DNA of 64,000 nucleotides from an uncultured Pelagibacteraceae bacterium (lineage in GTDB: Bacteria; Pseudomonadota; Alphaproteobacteria; Pelagibacterales; Pelagibacteraceae): positions 30,725 through 94,724 of the forward strand of contig CACNWV010000003.1 in assembly GCA_902624195.1 (NCBI GenBank), in the 5' to 3' direction. Under the pieces are notes generated by a model. The model was given only the letters and a program-made list of their open reading frames with translations. It was not told the DNA's origin and searched no databases. The first letter of the stretch is position 1; every line of letters starts with the position of its first letter. Position numbers and translations under genes: made by a program. Positions 7,739 through 17,662 of the stretch are shown here, piece by piece.

Positions 7739-8323
7739 CTATAGAGAAGCTGCTTGAGCCTTTTTTTCCTCTCTAATTTTAGCTTTTCTCTCTCTTTCTA
7801 TTCTCCTTTTTGCCTTTTCTAAACTTTTTTGAAAAGCTTCTTGCGTACATAAGGCTAAAATAACAGGATCCCGAGGTTTTAAATTTGAAAAATTCCAATA
7901 ACTTCTTTTTCTAATTAAAGAAACCGTACCTTTTGTACTTCCAACTAGTTTTGAAATTTGCCCGTCAGTTAATTCTGAAGCGTTCTTGCATAACCATAAA
8001 ATCGCATCAGGTCTATCTTGTCTTTTGGACAAAGGTGTATATTTTGGTTTTTTTCTCTCCTTTATTTCAACTTCTTCTAACTTTTTTAATAAACTTAATT
8101 TTCTAAGAGGATCCTTAGAACATTTTTCAATTTCCTCTCTAGAAAGTTGACCAGCTAATATTGGATTGTAAGCTTTAATACCTTTTGCAACGTCACCATC
8201 AGCTATTCCTTTAATTTCCAATTCATGTAAATCACAAAATTCGGCAATCTGTTTAAAGGTTAACGTGGTATTTTCAACAAGCCAAACAGCTGTAGCTTTT
8301 GGCATAAAAGGTGTCTCTGACAT
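7739..8323 (-). CDS. trcR: TrcR-type cell-cycle transcriptional regulator (DUF1013 family)
   Basis: The 194-aa protein matches the alphaproteobacterial DUF1013/TrcR family. An N-terminal helical segment carries ATAVWLVENTTLTFKQIAEF; a second helix-turn-helix-like repeat carries DAILWLCKNASELTDGQISK and LVGSTKGTVSLIRKRSYWN. The C-terminus is very basic (ERERKAKIREEKK). Homologues in Caulobacter-type bacteria are linked to cell-cycle transcription; that role is carried over from the family. It is preceded by rpmE (5 bp) and followed by rpsU (51 bp). Confidence 0.8.
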   Translation of the reverse strand: MSETPFMPKATAVWLVENTTLTFKQIAEFCDLHELEIKGIADGDVAKGIKAYNPILAGQLSREEIEKCSKDPLRKLSLLKKLEEVEIKERKKPKYTPLSKRQDRPDAILWLCKNASELTDGQISKLVGSTKGTVSLIRKRSYWNFSNLKPRDPVILALCTQEAFQKSLEKAKRRIERERKAKIREEKKAQAASL

Positions 8324-8328
8324 AATTC

Positions 8329-8553
8329 TTATTTTTTTGATCTTAAGTTACTAAATTTTTTGTTATATTTACTTACTCTACCTTTATCTAAAATCTTTTG
8401 TGCCCCTCCTGTCCAAGCATAATGAGATTTTGGATCAATATCTAATTTTAAAACATCATTTTCTTTACCCCATGTGGATCTTGTCTCGAATTCTGATCCA
8501 TCAGTCATAACAACTTTAATTTTATGGTAATTAGGGTGTATGTTTTTTTTCAT
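8329..8553 (-). CDS. rpmE: 50S ribosomal protein L31
   Basis: Starting at the internal ATG gives [19 protein letters not shown], the standard L31 N-terminus, and a 74-aa protein. The track ORF begins 12 codons earlier at TTG, which would add a non-conserved stretch overlapping suhB. The zinc cysteines of the E. coli form are absent (C-minus type). The family motif [18 protein letters not shown] is clear. No good ribosome-binding site lies at ideal distance from the chosen ATG, so translation may be coupled to suhB; an AAGGA sits about 20 nt upstream. Confidence 0.92.
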   Translation of the reverse strand: MKKNIHPNYHKIKVVMTDGSEFETRSTWGKENDVLKLDIDPKSHYAWTGGAQKILDKGRVSKYNKKFSNLRSKK

Positions 8554-8581
8554 GTGCGGAGTTTTATATGAATAATCCTTT

Positions 8582-9382
8582 TTACTCAATATCTTTTTTG
8601 TTTAATAAACCTCTTAATTCATCATGAATATTTGCATTTGTAGCCAAAATATTCTTTACTAAAGGTAAATTTTTATCTTCATCAAAAAATTCAACAAACC
8701 CGCCAGCTTCTTTTAAAATAATTATTCCTGCGGCTATATCCCAATAATTTAGTTCTCTTTGCCAATATCCATCAAATCTACCACAGGCCACATAAGCTAC
8801 ATCTAAAGCAGCGCTACCTAATTTTCTAATGTTAGAGACACTTTTAGAAACATTTATATATTCAGAAAAAATTTTGTCTTTAATTTTACTGGATCCGTTT
8901 GGACCCCCAGTCACAATAAGACTATCCTTAATATTTTTTTTATTTGAAACTCTTATCCTTGAATTATTGAGGTAAGATCCATTACCTTTTTCAGCACAAA
9001 ACATTTCGTTCATAATAGGATTAAATATAACACCACATTTAACTTCATCATTTTCCTCATAAGCAATTGATATTGCAAATTGAGGTATGCCATTTAAAAA
9101 GTTCATTGTTCCATCTATTGGATCAATTATCCATCTATTATCCAAATTAGATTTATTTATTATCCCCGTTTCTTCAGTTACTATCCCGTAATCAGGGTGA
9201 GCTTTTTGTAATTCGTCTATTATAATTTTTTCAGTTCTTTTATCTGCTGATGTTACAAAATCTCCAGGACCTTTAGTTGAAACTTGTAAATTTTCTATTT
9301 CTCCAAAATCCCTTATAAGCGATCTTGAAGCTTTCATACATGCTCTTGTTATCAAATTAATTTGAGGAGAATTTAATCTCAT
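8582..9382 (-). CDS. suhB: Inositol monophosphatase family protein
   Basis: The 266-aa protein carries the lithium-sensitive phosphatase motifs: EETG near residues 70-73, [15 protein letters not shown] at about 84-98 (metal site) and [17 protein letters not shown] near the C-terminus. Family members hydrolyse inositol-1-phosphate or related sugar phosphates; E. coli SuhB also acts in rRNA transcription antitermination, which cannot be judged here. Its start codon touches the end of efp and its end overlaps the region before rpmE, so it belongs to a tight translation-rich operon. Confidence 0.9.
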   Translation of the reverse strand: MRLNSPQINLITRACMKASRSLIRDFGEIENLQVSTKGPGDFVTSADKRTEKIIIDELQKAHPDYGIVTEETGIINKSNLDNRWIIDPIDGTMNFLNGIPQFAISIAYEENDEVKCGVIFNPIMNEMFCAEKGNGSYLNNSRIRVSNKKNIKDSLIVTGGPNGSSKIKDKIFSEYINVSKSVSNIRKLGSAALDVAYVACGRFDGYWQRELNYWDIAAGIIILKEAGGFVEFFDEDKNLPLVKNILATNANIHDELRGLLNKKDIE

Positions 9383-9945
9383 TAATTTACTCTTTTTACA
9401 TATTCAAGTGTTCGAGTATCAATAATTATTTTTTCTCCACTTTCTATAAATGGCGGGACATTAATTTTAATACCACAGTCAAGAAGAGCAGGTTTATAAG
9501 ATGATGAAGCTGTTTGGTTTTTAATAGCAGCATCCGTAGTTTCTATTGTACATTCAATATTGTTAGGTAACGCAATTGATATCGGCTTATCTTCCATAAA
9601 AGAAATTCTAACTTCTAAATTTTCTTTTAATAATTTATACTGTTCTCCAGCAATAGATTTTGATATTTCTACTTGCTCATAAGTATTGTTATCCATAAAA
9701 TGGCAACTATCCCCATCTAAGTACAAAAAATTAAATTTTTTTTCATCAACTTCCGCTTTTTCTACTGTTTCGCTTGATCTAAATCTTTCATTCAGTTTTG
9801 TACCTTTGATAACACTTTTTAATTCCACCTGATTAAAAGCTCCACCTTTTCCAGGCTTAACATGTTGAGTTTTAAGAACATTCCAATAATCATTTTTATG
9901 TTCAATTATCATTCCAGGTTTTATTTCAATAGCAGTTATTTTCAT
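9382..9945 (-). CDS. efp: Translation elongation factor P
   Basis: A 187-aa EF-P with KOW-like N-terminal, central OB and C-terminal OB domains. The loop PGKGGAFNQVELK places the modifiable lysine at residue 33. The C-terminal GIKINVPPFIESGEKI matches the family. EF-P relieves ribosome stalling at polyproline. No lysylation enzymes (EpmA/EpmB) are seen in this window. The 3' end abuts suhB and the 5' end overlaps the thiE-like gene by 4 bp, so the three are probably cotranscribed. Confidence 0.95.
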   Translation of the reverse strand: MKITAIEIKPGMIIEHKNDYWNVLKTQHVKPGKGGAFNQVELKSVIKGTKLNERFRSSETVEKAEVDEKKFNFLYLDGDSCHFMDNNTYEQVEISKSIAGEQYKLLKENLEVRISFMEDKPISIALPNNIECTIETTDAAIKNQTASSSYKPALLDCGIKINVPPFIESGEKIIIDTRTLEYVKRVN

Positions 9946-10544
9946 TTAAATTTTCTAATCGCAAGTTCTGGTTTTAATTTGGGGTTATCCCAAATAAAAC
10001 TCGATATTGCAATATATTTTGCTCCTGCTCTTATTAATTTTTTGTAATTTTTATTATTTATTCCACCTATTGCCACAATAGGTTTTTTTACGTTCTTTTT
10101 TGCCCATCTCAAAATATTAAGATTGGCTTTTATTGCATTTTGCTTAAGTTTGGATTTAAAAAAAGATCCAAAAGCAATATAACTTGCATTATTTTTTATT
10201 GCATTACTTGCAAGTTCTTTTGAATTATGACACGTGATACCAAATATTTTGTTTTTGAGTTTTTTTCTTGCTTTTGAAAACGACCCATCGTGTTGACCCA
10301 TATGACACCCATCAGCTTTTATTTTCGATGCTAAAATAAAATTATCATTAATGATAAACTTAACTTTATGCTTAGTGGTGATTTTTATAATTCTTTTAGA
10401 TAAATTAAGAAGTTTTTTTTGACTTAAATTTTTTAATCTTAGTTGAAAATACTTCACATTCTTAAAAGACAATACTTTATCTAAACTAGCGAAGAAATTC
10501 TGATCAATTTTATTAGGTGAAATTAAGTATACTAATTTCTTCAA
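9942..10544 (-). CDS. thiE: Thiamine phosphate synthase-like protein
   Basis: The 200-aa TIM-barrel protein resembles ThiE: FQLRLKNLS near residues 34-42, FIINDN, GCHMGQHDG (family HLGQxD-like), YIAFGSFF and VAIGGINN. ThiE couples HMP-PP with thiazole phosphate. The conserved core is present but divergent, so it could also be a TenI-type member. ThiD (HMP-P kinase) is encoded at 28442. No thiC is seen here; SAR11 are known to need external HMP, which fits a salvage pathway. Confidence 0.75.
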   Translation of the reverse strand: MKKLVYLISPNKIDQNFFASLDKVLSFKNVKYFQLRLKNLSQKKLLNLSKRIIKITTKHKVKFIINDNFILASKIKADGCHMGQHDGSFSKARKKLKNKIFGITCHNSKELASNAIKNNASYIAFGSFFKSKLKQNAIKANLNILRWAKKNVKKPIVAIGGINNKNYKKLIRAGAKYIAISSFIWDNPKLKPELAIRKFK

Positions 10545-10549
10545 ATGTT

Positions 10550-11566
10550 TTAGGCCGCAAATTCTTTCTCTAATTCTTCAGACCACTCCCCTTTAGATGA
10601 CAGACCATTCATTTTTGCTCTATGGTTAAAGGCTTTTTGAATATTTTCTGTATTTTCTTGATTTTTTCCAAATTCCTTTAATGCACTTGCTTGCAACCCT
10701 CTTCCATAAGAGAAAGTAATTAAAAAATTACTATCATTTATTTTGTTTATCTCATTAAGATTTTTACTAGACTCGATTTCAGACTGACCACCCGATAAAA
10801 AAGCAATTCCAGGAACATTCCCAGGAACATTTTTCTTTAAGCAGTCTAAAGTTTTTTTTGCAATTTCTTCTGCATTAGATTTGTCTTTGCAATCCGAGCC
10901 AGGTATAACCATATTAGGCTTAAGAACAGTTCCACTCAAATCAACTTTATGTATTTCTAGTTCGTTATAACACTCATTAAGTACATTTGTTGTAACTTGA
11001 TAGCATTTGTCGATGTTATGTGAACCATCCATCAAAACTTCTGGTTCGACTATCGGTACCATTTTAGCTTCTTGAACTAAAGCAGCGTATCTTGCTAATG
11101 CGTGGGCATTAGACTTAATAGATTGGGCAGATGGAAATTTATCTGAAATTTTATAGACAGCTCTCCATTTAGTAAATTTCGCACCTAAATTATAATACTC
11201 TTTTAATCTTTCTCGTAAACCATCTAAACCCTCTGTTATAGTTTCATCAATAGATCCAGCAAGTGGTTTAGCACCTTTATCAACTTTTATTCCAGGTACA
11301 GCTCCATGTTTAGATATTAATTCTGGAATTGATGGACCCAAGGTAGTTTTTTGTCTTATTGTTTCATCAAATAAAATTACTCCCCCAATAAAATCTTTCA
11401 TAGCACTTGAATTAAAAAGAGTTTGTCTAAAATTTAGTCTATTTTTTTCAATATTTTCAACATTTATACTTTTAAATCTTTTAGCTATTGTTCCAGTGCT
11501 TTCATCTGCAGCAAGGATACCTTTTCCTTTAGCGCACATTTTTTTAGCTATTTCATTTAATGTCAT
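10550..11566 (-). CDS. Fructose-bisphosphate aldolase, class I
   Basis: The 338-aa protein has class I (Schiff-base) aldolase motifs: GKGILAADESTGTI, TKWRAVYKIS with an active-site lysine, VEPEVLMDG, and VLKPNMVIPGSD holding the Schiff-base lysine. It cleaves or forms fructose-1,6-bisphosphate in glycolysis or gluconeogenesis. It follows pgk by 9 bp and tkt lies beyond, forming a central-carbon operon. Confidence 0.95.
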   Translation of the reverse strand: MTLNEIAKKMCAKGKGILAADESTGTIAKRFKSINVENIEKNRLNFRQTLFNSSAMKDFIGGVILFDETIRQKTTLGPSIPELISKHGAVPGIKVDKGAKPLAGSIDETITEGLDGLRERLKEYYNLGAKFTKWRAVYKISDKFPSAQSIKSNAHALARYAALVQEAKMVPIVEPEVLMDGSHNIDKCYQVTTNVLNECYNELEIHKVDLSGTVLKPNMVIPGSDCKDKSNAEEIAKKTLDCLKKNVPGNVPGIAFLSGGQSEIESSKNLNEINKINDSNFLITFSYGRGLQASALKEFGKNQENTENIQKAFNHRAKMNGLSSKGEWSEELEKEFAA

Positions 11567-11575
11567 AGCAATTAT

Positions 11576-12766
11576 TTATTTTAAAACACTTATACCAGGC
11601 AAGTCTTTTCCTTCTAAGTACTCTAAAAATGCTCCTCCTGCTGTTGATAAGTGAGAGAAAGTAAGTTTGTCATTACTTTTATTTATTGCTGCGAGAGTGT
11701 CTCCACCTCCAAGAACAGATATTAAAGATTTTTCAATAGTATTTTTAGAGATATTTTCTGCAATTGATAATGTGCCTTTTAAGAAGTTCTTATTTTCAAA
11801 ATACCCGGCTGGTCCATTCCACAGAACAGTATTTGACTCGTTAATCTTTTTTTGAATTTTTTTGATTGTATTGAAGCCGATATCTAAAATTATTTCATTT
11901 TCTTGAATCTTATCAAGATTTTTATTTTTACCAGTTCCTTCAAAGTCAGTTCCTACCATGCAATCTTCAGGTATTAATATTTTACAATTATATTCCTCTG
12001 CCTTTTTATAAATATTTGCTATTGTCTCTTTTGTATTTTTTTCAATTAAAGATTTACCAACTTTTAAATTCTTATGAACAAAAAAATTATTAGCCATTGC
12101 CCCGACAATCACTATATTATTTACTTTTTTTATAAGATTAGTAATAACATTAATCTTTGTAGAAATTTTTGCTCCTCCGATAATGCAAGTGACTGGTTCT
12201 TTTTTATTTTTTATAATTAGATTTATTGCCGTTATTTCTTTTTTTAATAATGGACCAGCATAACTTTTTTTTACAAATTTTGTTATACTATGCACAGATG
12301 CTTGTTTCCTATGGGAGCATGAAAATGCATCATTAATATAAATGTCCCCAAGTTCACCTAACTTTTTTGAAAAATCTTGGCCATCTTCAGTTTCTTCTTT
12401 AAAAAATCTTATATTCTCAATTAATATTACCTCACCCCCTTTTAGGTGAGAAAATTTTTCTTTAGTTTCACCATCAAAAGTTCCTCTAAAAAAATATACA
12501 TTAGTTTTAAGCGCATCTCTGAGAAATTTGTAGACAGGTATTAAAGACAGGTCAGGTACATTATTTCCTTTAGGTCGACCTAAATGACTAATAATTATAA
12601 TTTTTGCTTTTTTTTCAATTAGCCTATTTATAAAAGGTAAACATAAGGTTATTCTTGTATCATCTTTTATAACTTTGTCTTTAATTGGAACATTTAAGTC
12701 TAATCTAAGAATTATCTTTTGATCTTTGATTTCTAAATCATCAGGAAAGAAATTTATTTCATCCAT
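11576..12766 (-). CDS. pgk: Phosphoglycerate kinase
   Basis: A 396-aa PGK of normal size. The N-terminal domain has LRLDLNVPIKD and ISHLGRPKG; the nucleotide-binding C-terminal domain has GGAKISTKI, NGPAGYFE and SVLGGGDTLAAI. It transfers phosphate between 1,3-bisphosphoglycerate and ADP. It is sandwiched between tkt (9 bp away) and the class I aldolase. The glyceraldehyde-3-phosphate dehydrogenase gene that often sits between tkt and pgk is not there. Confidence 0.96.
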   Translation of the reverse strand: MDEINFFPDDLEIKDQKIILRLDLNVPIKDKVIKDDTRITLCLPFINRLIEKKAKIIIISHLGRPKGNNVPDLSLIPVYKFLRDALKTNVYFFRGTFDGETKEKFSHLKGGEVILIENIRFFKEETEDGQDFSKKLGELGDIYINDAFSCSHRKQASVHSITKFVKKSYAGPLLKKEITAINLIIKNKKEPVTCIIGGAKISTKINVITNLIKKVNNIVIVGAMANNFFVHKNLKVGKSLIEKNTKETIANIYKKAEEYNCKILIPEDCMVGTDFEGTGKNKNLDKIQENEIILDIGFNTIKKIQKKINESNTVLWNGPAGYFENKNFLKGTLSIAENISKNTIEKSLISVLGGGDTLAAINKSNDKLTFSHLSTAGGAFLEYLEGKDLPGISVLK

Positions 12767-12775
12767 CGACTTCTA

Positions 12776-14758
12776 TTACTCTCTCAATTTTTTTTGAATA
12801 AAATTAGTTATATCTTCTTCTGATAATTTAAAATGTTTGTAAACTTCTTTATAAGGGGCACTTTCACCAAATTTATCTATACCTAAATTGCTACCTTTAT
12901 TTTTAATATATTTTTGCCAAGACATCACATTTCCAGCTTCTAATGTGATGATCAATGAGTTTTCCTCTAAAATATCTTTCCGGTAATCTTCAGGTTGTTT
13001 ATCAAAAAGTTCCATACATGGCATTGAAACTACTTTTGAGTGGATATTGTTTTCTTTAAGTTTATTTTGAACTTTCAAGGCAAGTTCCACCTCAGTACCT
13101 GAGGCAATTAATGTTACATTGCTCTCATGCGAGGTTAAATTAATGACATAGGCTCCTTTTTCACATTTATTCTCTTTAGAATTGCTTGGATTGATGTAAG
13201 GAACTTTTTGTCTCGATAAAGCAATTGCACTTGGGTTATTTTCACTTTTTAAAGCTATTTCCCAACATTCAAATGTTTCATTAATATCTGCTGGCCTGAA
13301 GACATTTAAATTTGGAATTGCTCGCAAACCAGTAAGTTGTTCTATAGGTTGATGAGTAGGACCATCTTCACCAAGACCAATCGAGTCGTGTGAAAAAACA
13401 TAAATTACCTTAAGACCCATTAAAGCGGAGAGTCTTATAGAGGGTTTACAATAATCTGAGAATATTAAAAATGTTCCACCGTAAGGAATTAAACCTCCAT
13501 AAAGCGCTAAACCATTCATAACTGCTGCCATACCATGCTCTCTAACTCCATAATGAATATAATTTCCATTAAAATCTTTGGAGTTTATAATTTTAGAATT
13601 ATTTGTTTTTGTATTATTAGAACCACTTAAATCTGCAGAACCGCCTATTAATTTAGGAAGAAAAGCAGAAATTTTTTCTATAGCAGCCATTGAGCATTGT
13701 CGTGTAGCTAAACTTGGCTTAGATTCAAAATATTTATCTTTTTCTTTACGAATTAAATTTTCTAGACCGTTCAGATCCAATTTCTCATTAGCGCCGTTAA
13801 GTTCACTTTTAATTTTAGGATTTTTTTTATTTACCGTTTCAAGCCATTTATTTTCTAGTTGCTCACCCTTGTTACCTATATTTCTCCATTCATCTAGTAT
13901 TTCTTGAGGTATTTCAAATGGCTGGTTGTTCCATTTTAGTTTTTTTCTCACTAAAGCTATTTCTTCATCTCCTAAAGGAGAGCCGTGAGAGGAAGCTTTA
14001 CCAGATTTATTAGGTGATCCAAATCCTATTATAGTTTTACAAGATATTATTGTAGGTTTATTTGACTTTGATGCCTTTGTGATCGCTTTTGAAATTTGTT
14101 TTTCATTGTGACCGTTTACCTCTAAGAAGCTCCAACCGTAAGACTCAAATCTTTTCTTGTAATTATCTGAAACACTAAGCGATGTTGCACCGTCGATTGA
14201 AATTTTATTATTGTCAAAAAAAACTATTAAATTCTTTAATTTAAGATGGCCAGCCAGACTCATTGCTTCATGACTAATTCCCTCCATTAAGTCCCCGTCA
14301 CTCGCAATTACGTAAGTTTTATTATTAATAATATTTGAACCAAATTTTTTTCTATAAATCTCTTCAGCTATTGCCATTCCAACTGCATTACCTAAGCCCT
14401 GACCTAAAGGCCCAGTTGTTGTCTCAATACCTGTTCCTTTTTGATATTCAGGGTGTCCTGCGCATATAGAATTAAGTTGTCTGAAATTTTTAATATCTTC
14501 AATTGATACACTTTCATATCCAGTTAAATGGAGCAAAGAATAAAGTAACATTGACCCATGCCCTGCAGATAAAATAAATCTATCTCTATTAATCCAACCA
14601 GGATTTTTTGGATTAAACCTCAGGTGGTATTTAAAAAGGACTGTAGCAACATCAGCCATACCCATTGGCATGCCTGGGTGGCCAGAATTAGCCTTTTGCA
14701 CAGCATCGATAGATAAAAATCTTACTGCATTAGATAATTGATTTAAATTTATGCTCAC
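12776..14758 (-). CDS. tkt: Transketolase
   Basis: The 660-aa thiamine-diphosphate enzyme has the N-terminal SGHPGMPMG motif, the ThDP/Mg site [14 protein letters not shown], the pyrimidine-domain [18 protein letters not shown] and a C-terminal transketolase domain. It interconverts pentose and hexose phosphates and works with the short transaldolase at 4661. It is divergent from the coiled-coil/zapA genes, with a 57-bp intergenic space that must hold both promoters. Confidence 0.96.
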   Translation of the reverse strand: MSINLNQLSNAVRFLSIDAVQKANSGHPGMPMGMADVATVLFKYHLRFNPKNPGWINRDRFILSAGHGSMLLYSLLHLTGYESVSIEDIKNFRQLNSICAGHPEYQKGTGIETTTGPLGQGLGNAVGMAIAEEIYRKKFGSNIINNKTYVIASDGDLMEGISHEAMSLAGHLKLKNLIVFFDNNKISIDGATSLSVSDNYKKRFESYGWSFLEVNGHNEKQISKAITKASKSNKPTIISCKTIIGFGSPNKSGKASSHGSPLGDEEIALVRKKLKWNNQPFEIPQEILDEWRNIGNKGEQLENKWLETVNKKNPKIKSELNGANEKLDLNGLENLIRKEKDKYFESKPSLATRQCSMAAIEKISAFLPKLIGGSADLSGSNNTKTNNSKIINSKDFNGNYIHYGVREHGMAAVMNGLALYGGLIPYGGTFLIFSDYCKPSIRLSALMGLKVIYVFSHDSIGLGEDGPTHQPIEQLTGLRAIPNLNVFRPADINETFECWEIALKSENNPSAIALSRQKVPYINPSNSKENKCEKGAYVINLTSHESNVTLIASGTEVELALKVQNKLKENNIHSKVVSMPCMELFDKQPEDYRKDILEENSLIITLEAGNVMSWQKYIKNKGSNLGIDKFGESAPYKEVYKHFKLSEEDITNFIQKKLRE

Positions 14759-14815
14759 TTTTAATAACCTATATAGACTTAAACTAAGTATATCAATAAT
14801 ATGATATAAGATTTT

Positions 14816-15139
14816 ATGAGCATAATTGAAAAGAAAGAAAAAAATCTAAATCAGTTAATAACTAAATTAAATTCTTTGACGCTGACTTATTCACAACCAA
14901 ATTACCAAGTAGAAAAAATAAAGACAGAAAAAAATGAGATATTAAGACAAAAAATCGAAATTGAAAAAAAAAATCAAGAATTGTTGAGAGAGCACAGATA
15001 TTTAAAAGAAAAAATTAATAATTTACAATTAGAGGTAAAGAAAAAATTAGAACTTGAAGATAATTTTAATCAAGAAATAGAGGAACTGAGCAAAGAAACC
15101 GAAAATTTAGTTTCTGAAATAGAAAAATGGCAAATGTAA
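14816..15139 (+). CDS. Coiled-coil protein upstream of zapA (DUF4164-like)
   Basis: The 107-aa product is almost entirely heptad-rich, charged coiled coil (for example [20 protein letters not shown]) with no enzyme motif or membrane segment. In Alphaproteobacteria a short coiled-coil DUF4164 protein commonly lies between tkt and zapA, and this gene holds that position. The final codons overlap zapA by 13 bp. A role with ZapA at the divisome is inferred from context only. Confidence 0.65.
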   Translation: MSIIEKKEKNLNQLITKLNSLTLTYSQPNYQVEKIKTEKNEILRQKIEIEKKNQELLREHRYLKEKINNLQLEVKKKLELEDNFNQEIEELSKETENLVSEIEKWQM

Positions 15140-15573
15140 ATATTAAGTTTAACAACAAAGACTATTTATTGTCTTGTGATGATGGGCAAGAAGAGTCATT
15201 AAAGAAATTAACAAAATTTTTAGATAAAAAATATAGTGAATTAAAAGATAAGCTGGGTAATATTGGTGAAAATAAGCTTCTTTTAATTACAACAATACAG
15301 TTAATTGATGAATATTTCGATTTAAAAGAAAAAGTTAATAAACAAAAAATTAAATTAGATGAGATTTCCAATAAATTTAAAGAAATCAAGACATTAGCTA
15401 TTGAATATAAAAAGGGCAAAGATAAAGAGATAGATAAACTAAACAACGAATTAGAAAAATTTAAAAAGACAATTGAAGATAACAATACTTTATACGAGTC
15501 GTTATTAGATAAAACAACTCAATCACTAGAGAAAATCATCTCAAATACTGAGTCTCTTTCAAAGATACAGTAG
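15127..15573 (+). CDS. zapA: Cell division protein ZapA
   Basis: The N-terminal about 90 residues ([20 protein letters not shown], then LLLITTIQLIDEYFDLKEK) match the ZapA globular head and first helix. The rest is a long coiled coil, making this 148-aa form longer than E. coli ZapA. ZapA bundles FtsZ filaments. It is followed immediately by 5-formyl-THF cycloligase, the usual zapA neighbour. There is no space here for the 6S RNA that separates the two in E. coli. Confidence 0.85.
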   Translation: MANVNIKFNNKDYLLSCDDGQEESLKKLTKFLDKKYSELKDKLGNIGENKLLLITTIQLIDEYFDLKEKVNKQKIKLDEISNKFKEIKTLAIEYKKGKDKEIDKLNNELEKFKKTIEDNNTLYESLLDKTTQSLEKIISNTESLSKIQ

Positions 15574-16128
15574 ATGGATAAAAAAAAAATTATTAGAAAA
15601 AATTACTTTATTAAAAGAAAAAAAAACTATTTTACACTAAGTTTTAAATTTTTTTCTCCGCTTATTAACCTAATAAAGTCTAAAAAATTCAAAAAAAAAA
15701 TATCAATTTCACTTTACTTTCCAACATCTTATGAGGCAGATGTGCTCAGAATTATGGACATTGAATACTTTAAAAAATTTAAGTTTCTATTACCAATTAT
15801 TGAGGAGGGAAATTCTATGAATTTTTATCAATGGGAGAAGAGTGATATTTTGACTGTAAATAAATATGGAGTTCCTGAACCAATTAAAACAAAAAAAATT
15901 ATACCAGATATTATTTTAGTACCTTTGCTAGCTTTCGATAAAAACAAAAATAGATTGGGATATGGAAAGGGTTTTTATGATAAATTTTTTAATAGATATG
16001 TAAAAACTTGTGAAAAGATCTTGTCTATAGGTATTGCATTTTCATTTCAAGAGTATCAAAAACTACCGAAATATAAAAATGATTTTGAATTAGATTACAT
16101 CATTACAGAAAAAGGTATAGTTTCATGA
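15574..16128 (+). CDS. 5-formyltetrahydrofolate cyclo-ligase
   Basis: The 184-aa protein ends with the family hallmark RLGYGKGFYDKFF near residues 128-140, and ILVPLLAFDKNKNRLG precedes it. It converts 5-formyl-THF to 5,10-methenyl-THF. The N-terminus is shortened and unusually basic (MDKKKIIRKNYFIKRKK). The usual early arginine- and lysine-containing motif is hard to place. It starts right at the zapA stop, and its last bases overlap ymdB. Confidence 0.85.
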   Translation: MDKKKIIRKNYFIKRKKNYFTLSFKFFSPLINLIKSKKFKKKISISLYFPTSYEADVLRIMDIEYFKKFKFLLPIIEEGNSMNFYQWEKSDILTVNKYGVPEPIKTKKIIPDIILVPLLAFDKNKNRLGYGKGFYDKFFNRYVKTCEKILSIGIAFSFQEYQKLPKYKNDFELDYIITEKGIVS

Positions 16129-16931
16129 ATATTCTAATTTTAGGTGATCTTGTAGGATTATCTGGAAGAACTGCGCTGAAAAAAAATCTTTCTAAAATCA
16201 TAAAAAAACATCAAATAGATTTTACAGTAATTAACGGAGAAAACTCTGCAGAGGACGGGCACGGGATAACAGAGGAAATAGCTAGTGAATTTTTTTCATT
16301 AGGTATTGACGTTATAACCTCCGGAAATCACATTTGGGATAAAGAACAAACAACAAAATATATTGAGAGAGAAAAGAGACTTCTTAGACCTGCAAATTTG
16401 ATACAAGGCTCACCGGGTAAAGGATATGGAATTTTTTTTTCTAAAGATAAAAAATTCAAAATAGGTGTTATTAATTTGATGGGAAATGTTTTCATGAAAA
16501 AAACTGAAGATGTTTTTAAAACTGCAGGTGAAATTAGTAAAAAAATTATATTAAAAAAAAATGTAGATTTTTCAATCATCGATTTTCATGGAGAAACTGC
16601 TAGCGAGAAAATGGCTATCGGTCATTTTTTTGATGGAAAATCTACTTGTGTGATAGGAACCCACACACACGTTCCAACCTCAGATACAAGAATTTTAGAT
16701 AAAGGGACAGCCTATCAAACTGATATTGGTATGTGCGGAGATTATAATTCTGTTATCGGGTTCAATAAAGAAAATTCACTAAAAAGATTTTTCAAAGAAA
16801 AAAGTGCAACTAAACATTTCCCGGCAGAAGGAGAGGGGACTCTTTCAGGAGTAGTAATAAATGCGGATGAAGAAACAGGTTTAGCTAATAAAATTTCTAG
16901 ATTAATTGTGGGCGGTAGTTTAGTACAATAG
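16125..16931 (+). CDS. YmdB-type metallophosphoesterase (TIGR00282 family)
   Basis: The 268-aa protein has the metallophosphoesterase signature set: LILGDLVGLSGR, VINGENSAEDGHGIT, SGNHIWD and VIGTHTHVPTSD. The B. subtilis relative YmdB is a cyclic-nucleotide phosphodiesterase affecting RNA turnover and biofilm; which substrate applies here is unknown. It overlaps the cycloligase gene by 4 bp and precedes yebC by 2 bp. Confidence 0.88.
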   Translation: MNILILGDLVGLSGRTALKKNLSKIIKKHQIDFTVINGENSAEDGHGITEEIASEFFSLGIDVITSGNHIWDKEQTTKYIEREKRLLRPANLIQGSPGKGYGIFFSKDKKFKIGVINLMGNVFMKKTEDVFKTAGEISKKIILKKNVDFSIIDFHGETASEKMAIGHFFDGKSTCVIGTHTHVPTSDTRILDKGTAYQTDIGMCGDYNSVIGFNKENSLKRFFKEKSATKHFPAEGEGTLSGVVINADEETGLANKISRLIVGGSLVQ

Positions 16932-16933
16932 GC

Positions 16934-17656
16934 ATGGCAGGACACTCACATTGGGCAGGAATTAAACATAAAAAAGGTAGGGCTGATAAAGAGAGATCAA
17001 AAATATTTTCTAAATTATCAAGAGAAATAACAGTGGCAGCAAAGTTAGGTGATAAAAATCCAGATATGAACCCGAGGTTAAGATCAGCAATACAAGCTGC
17101 TAAACAAGCAAATATGCCTAAGGATAATATTTCTCGAGCTATTAACAAATCTGATGTTTCTGGTGACAAAAATTATGAAAACTTAAGATACGAGGGTTTT
17201 GGTCCTTTTAATACAGCTTTAATAATCGAAACATTAACAGATAATAAAAATAGGGCAGCATCAAGTATAAGAACCATATTACAAAAAAATGGTGGTAGAT
17301 TGGGTGAGTCTGGATCAACCTCCCATTTGTTTAATATTTGTGGAGTAATTCACATTGAAAAAAATAAGATTAAATACGATGATGTATTTGAAATTGCAAT
17401 AAACGCTGGGGCTAAAGATTGTTCCGAAACGAATGAAATTTATGAAATAATAACGAAAAAAGAAGACTTTTATAAAATAAAGAAACTTTTAGAGGAAAAA
17501 ATAGACAGAATCGTTTATTCAGCTATAGAATGGAAAGCGATGAACTACTTAGATTTCGATGAAGAACAAAGTAAAAAATTAATCCTAGTTTTACAAAGCT
17601 TAGAAGAACTTGATGACGTTCAAAATATTTTTATTAATGCTAATTTAAAAAGTTGA
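16934..17656 (+). CDS. yebC: YebC/PmpR-family protein
   Basis: The 240-aa protein starts MAGHSHWAGIKHKKGRADKE, the unmistakable YebC N-terminus, and continues with YEGFGPFNTALIIETLTDN. The family was long annotated as transcriptional regulators; recent work ties it to translation of difficult proline-containing motifs. It sits directly before ruvC, as in most bacteria. Confidence 0.95.
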   Translation: MAGHSHWAGIKHKKGRADKERSKIFSKLSREITVAAKLGDKNPDMNPRLRSAIQAAKQANMPKDNISRAINKSDVSGDKNYENLRYEGFGPFNTALIIETLTDNKNRAASSIRTILQKNGGRLGESGSTSHLFNICGVIHIEKNKIKYDDVFEIAINAGAKDCSETNEIYEIITKKEDFYKIKKLLEEKIDRIVYSAIEWKAMNYLDFDEEQSKKLILVLQSLEELDDVQNIFINANLKS

Positions 17657-17662
17657 TATTTT

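Noticed and set aside
13578-13907. 109-aa plus ORF inside tkt
   Set aside because: Antisense shadow of transketolase; composition is a mirror of the coding strand.
15560-15590. 6S RNA between zapA and the 5-FTHF cycloligase gene
   Set aside because: The genes abut with no intergenic space, so the E. coli-type ssrS location is empty here.
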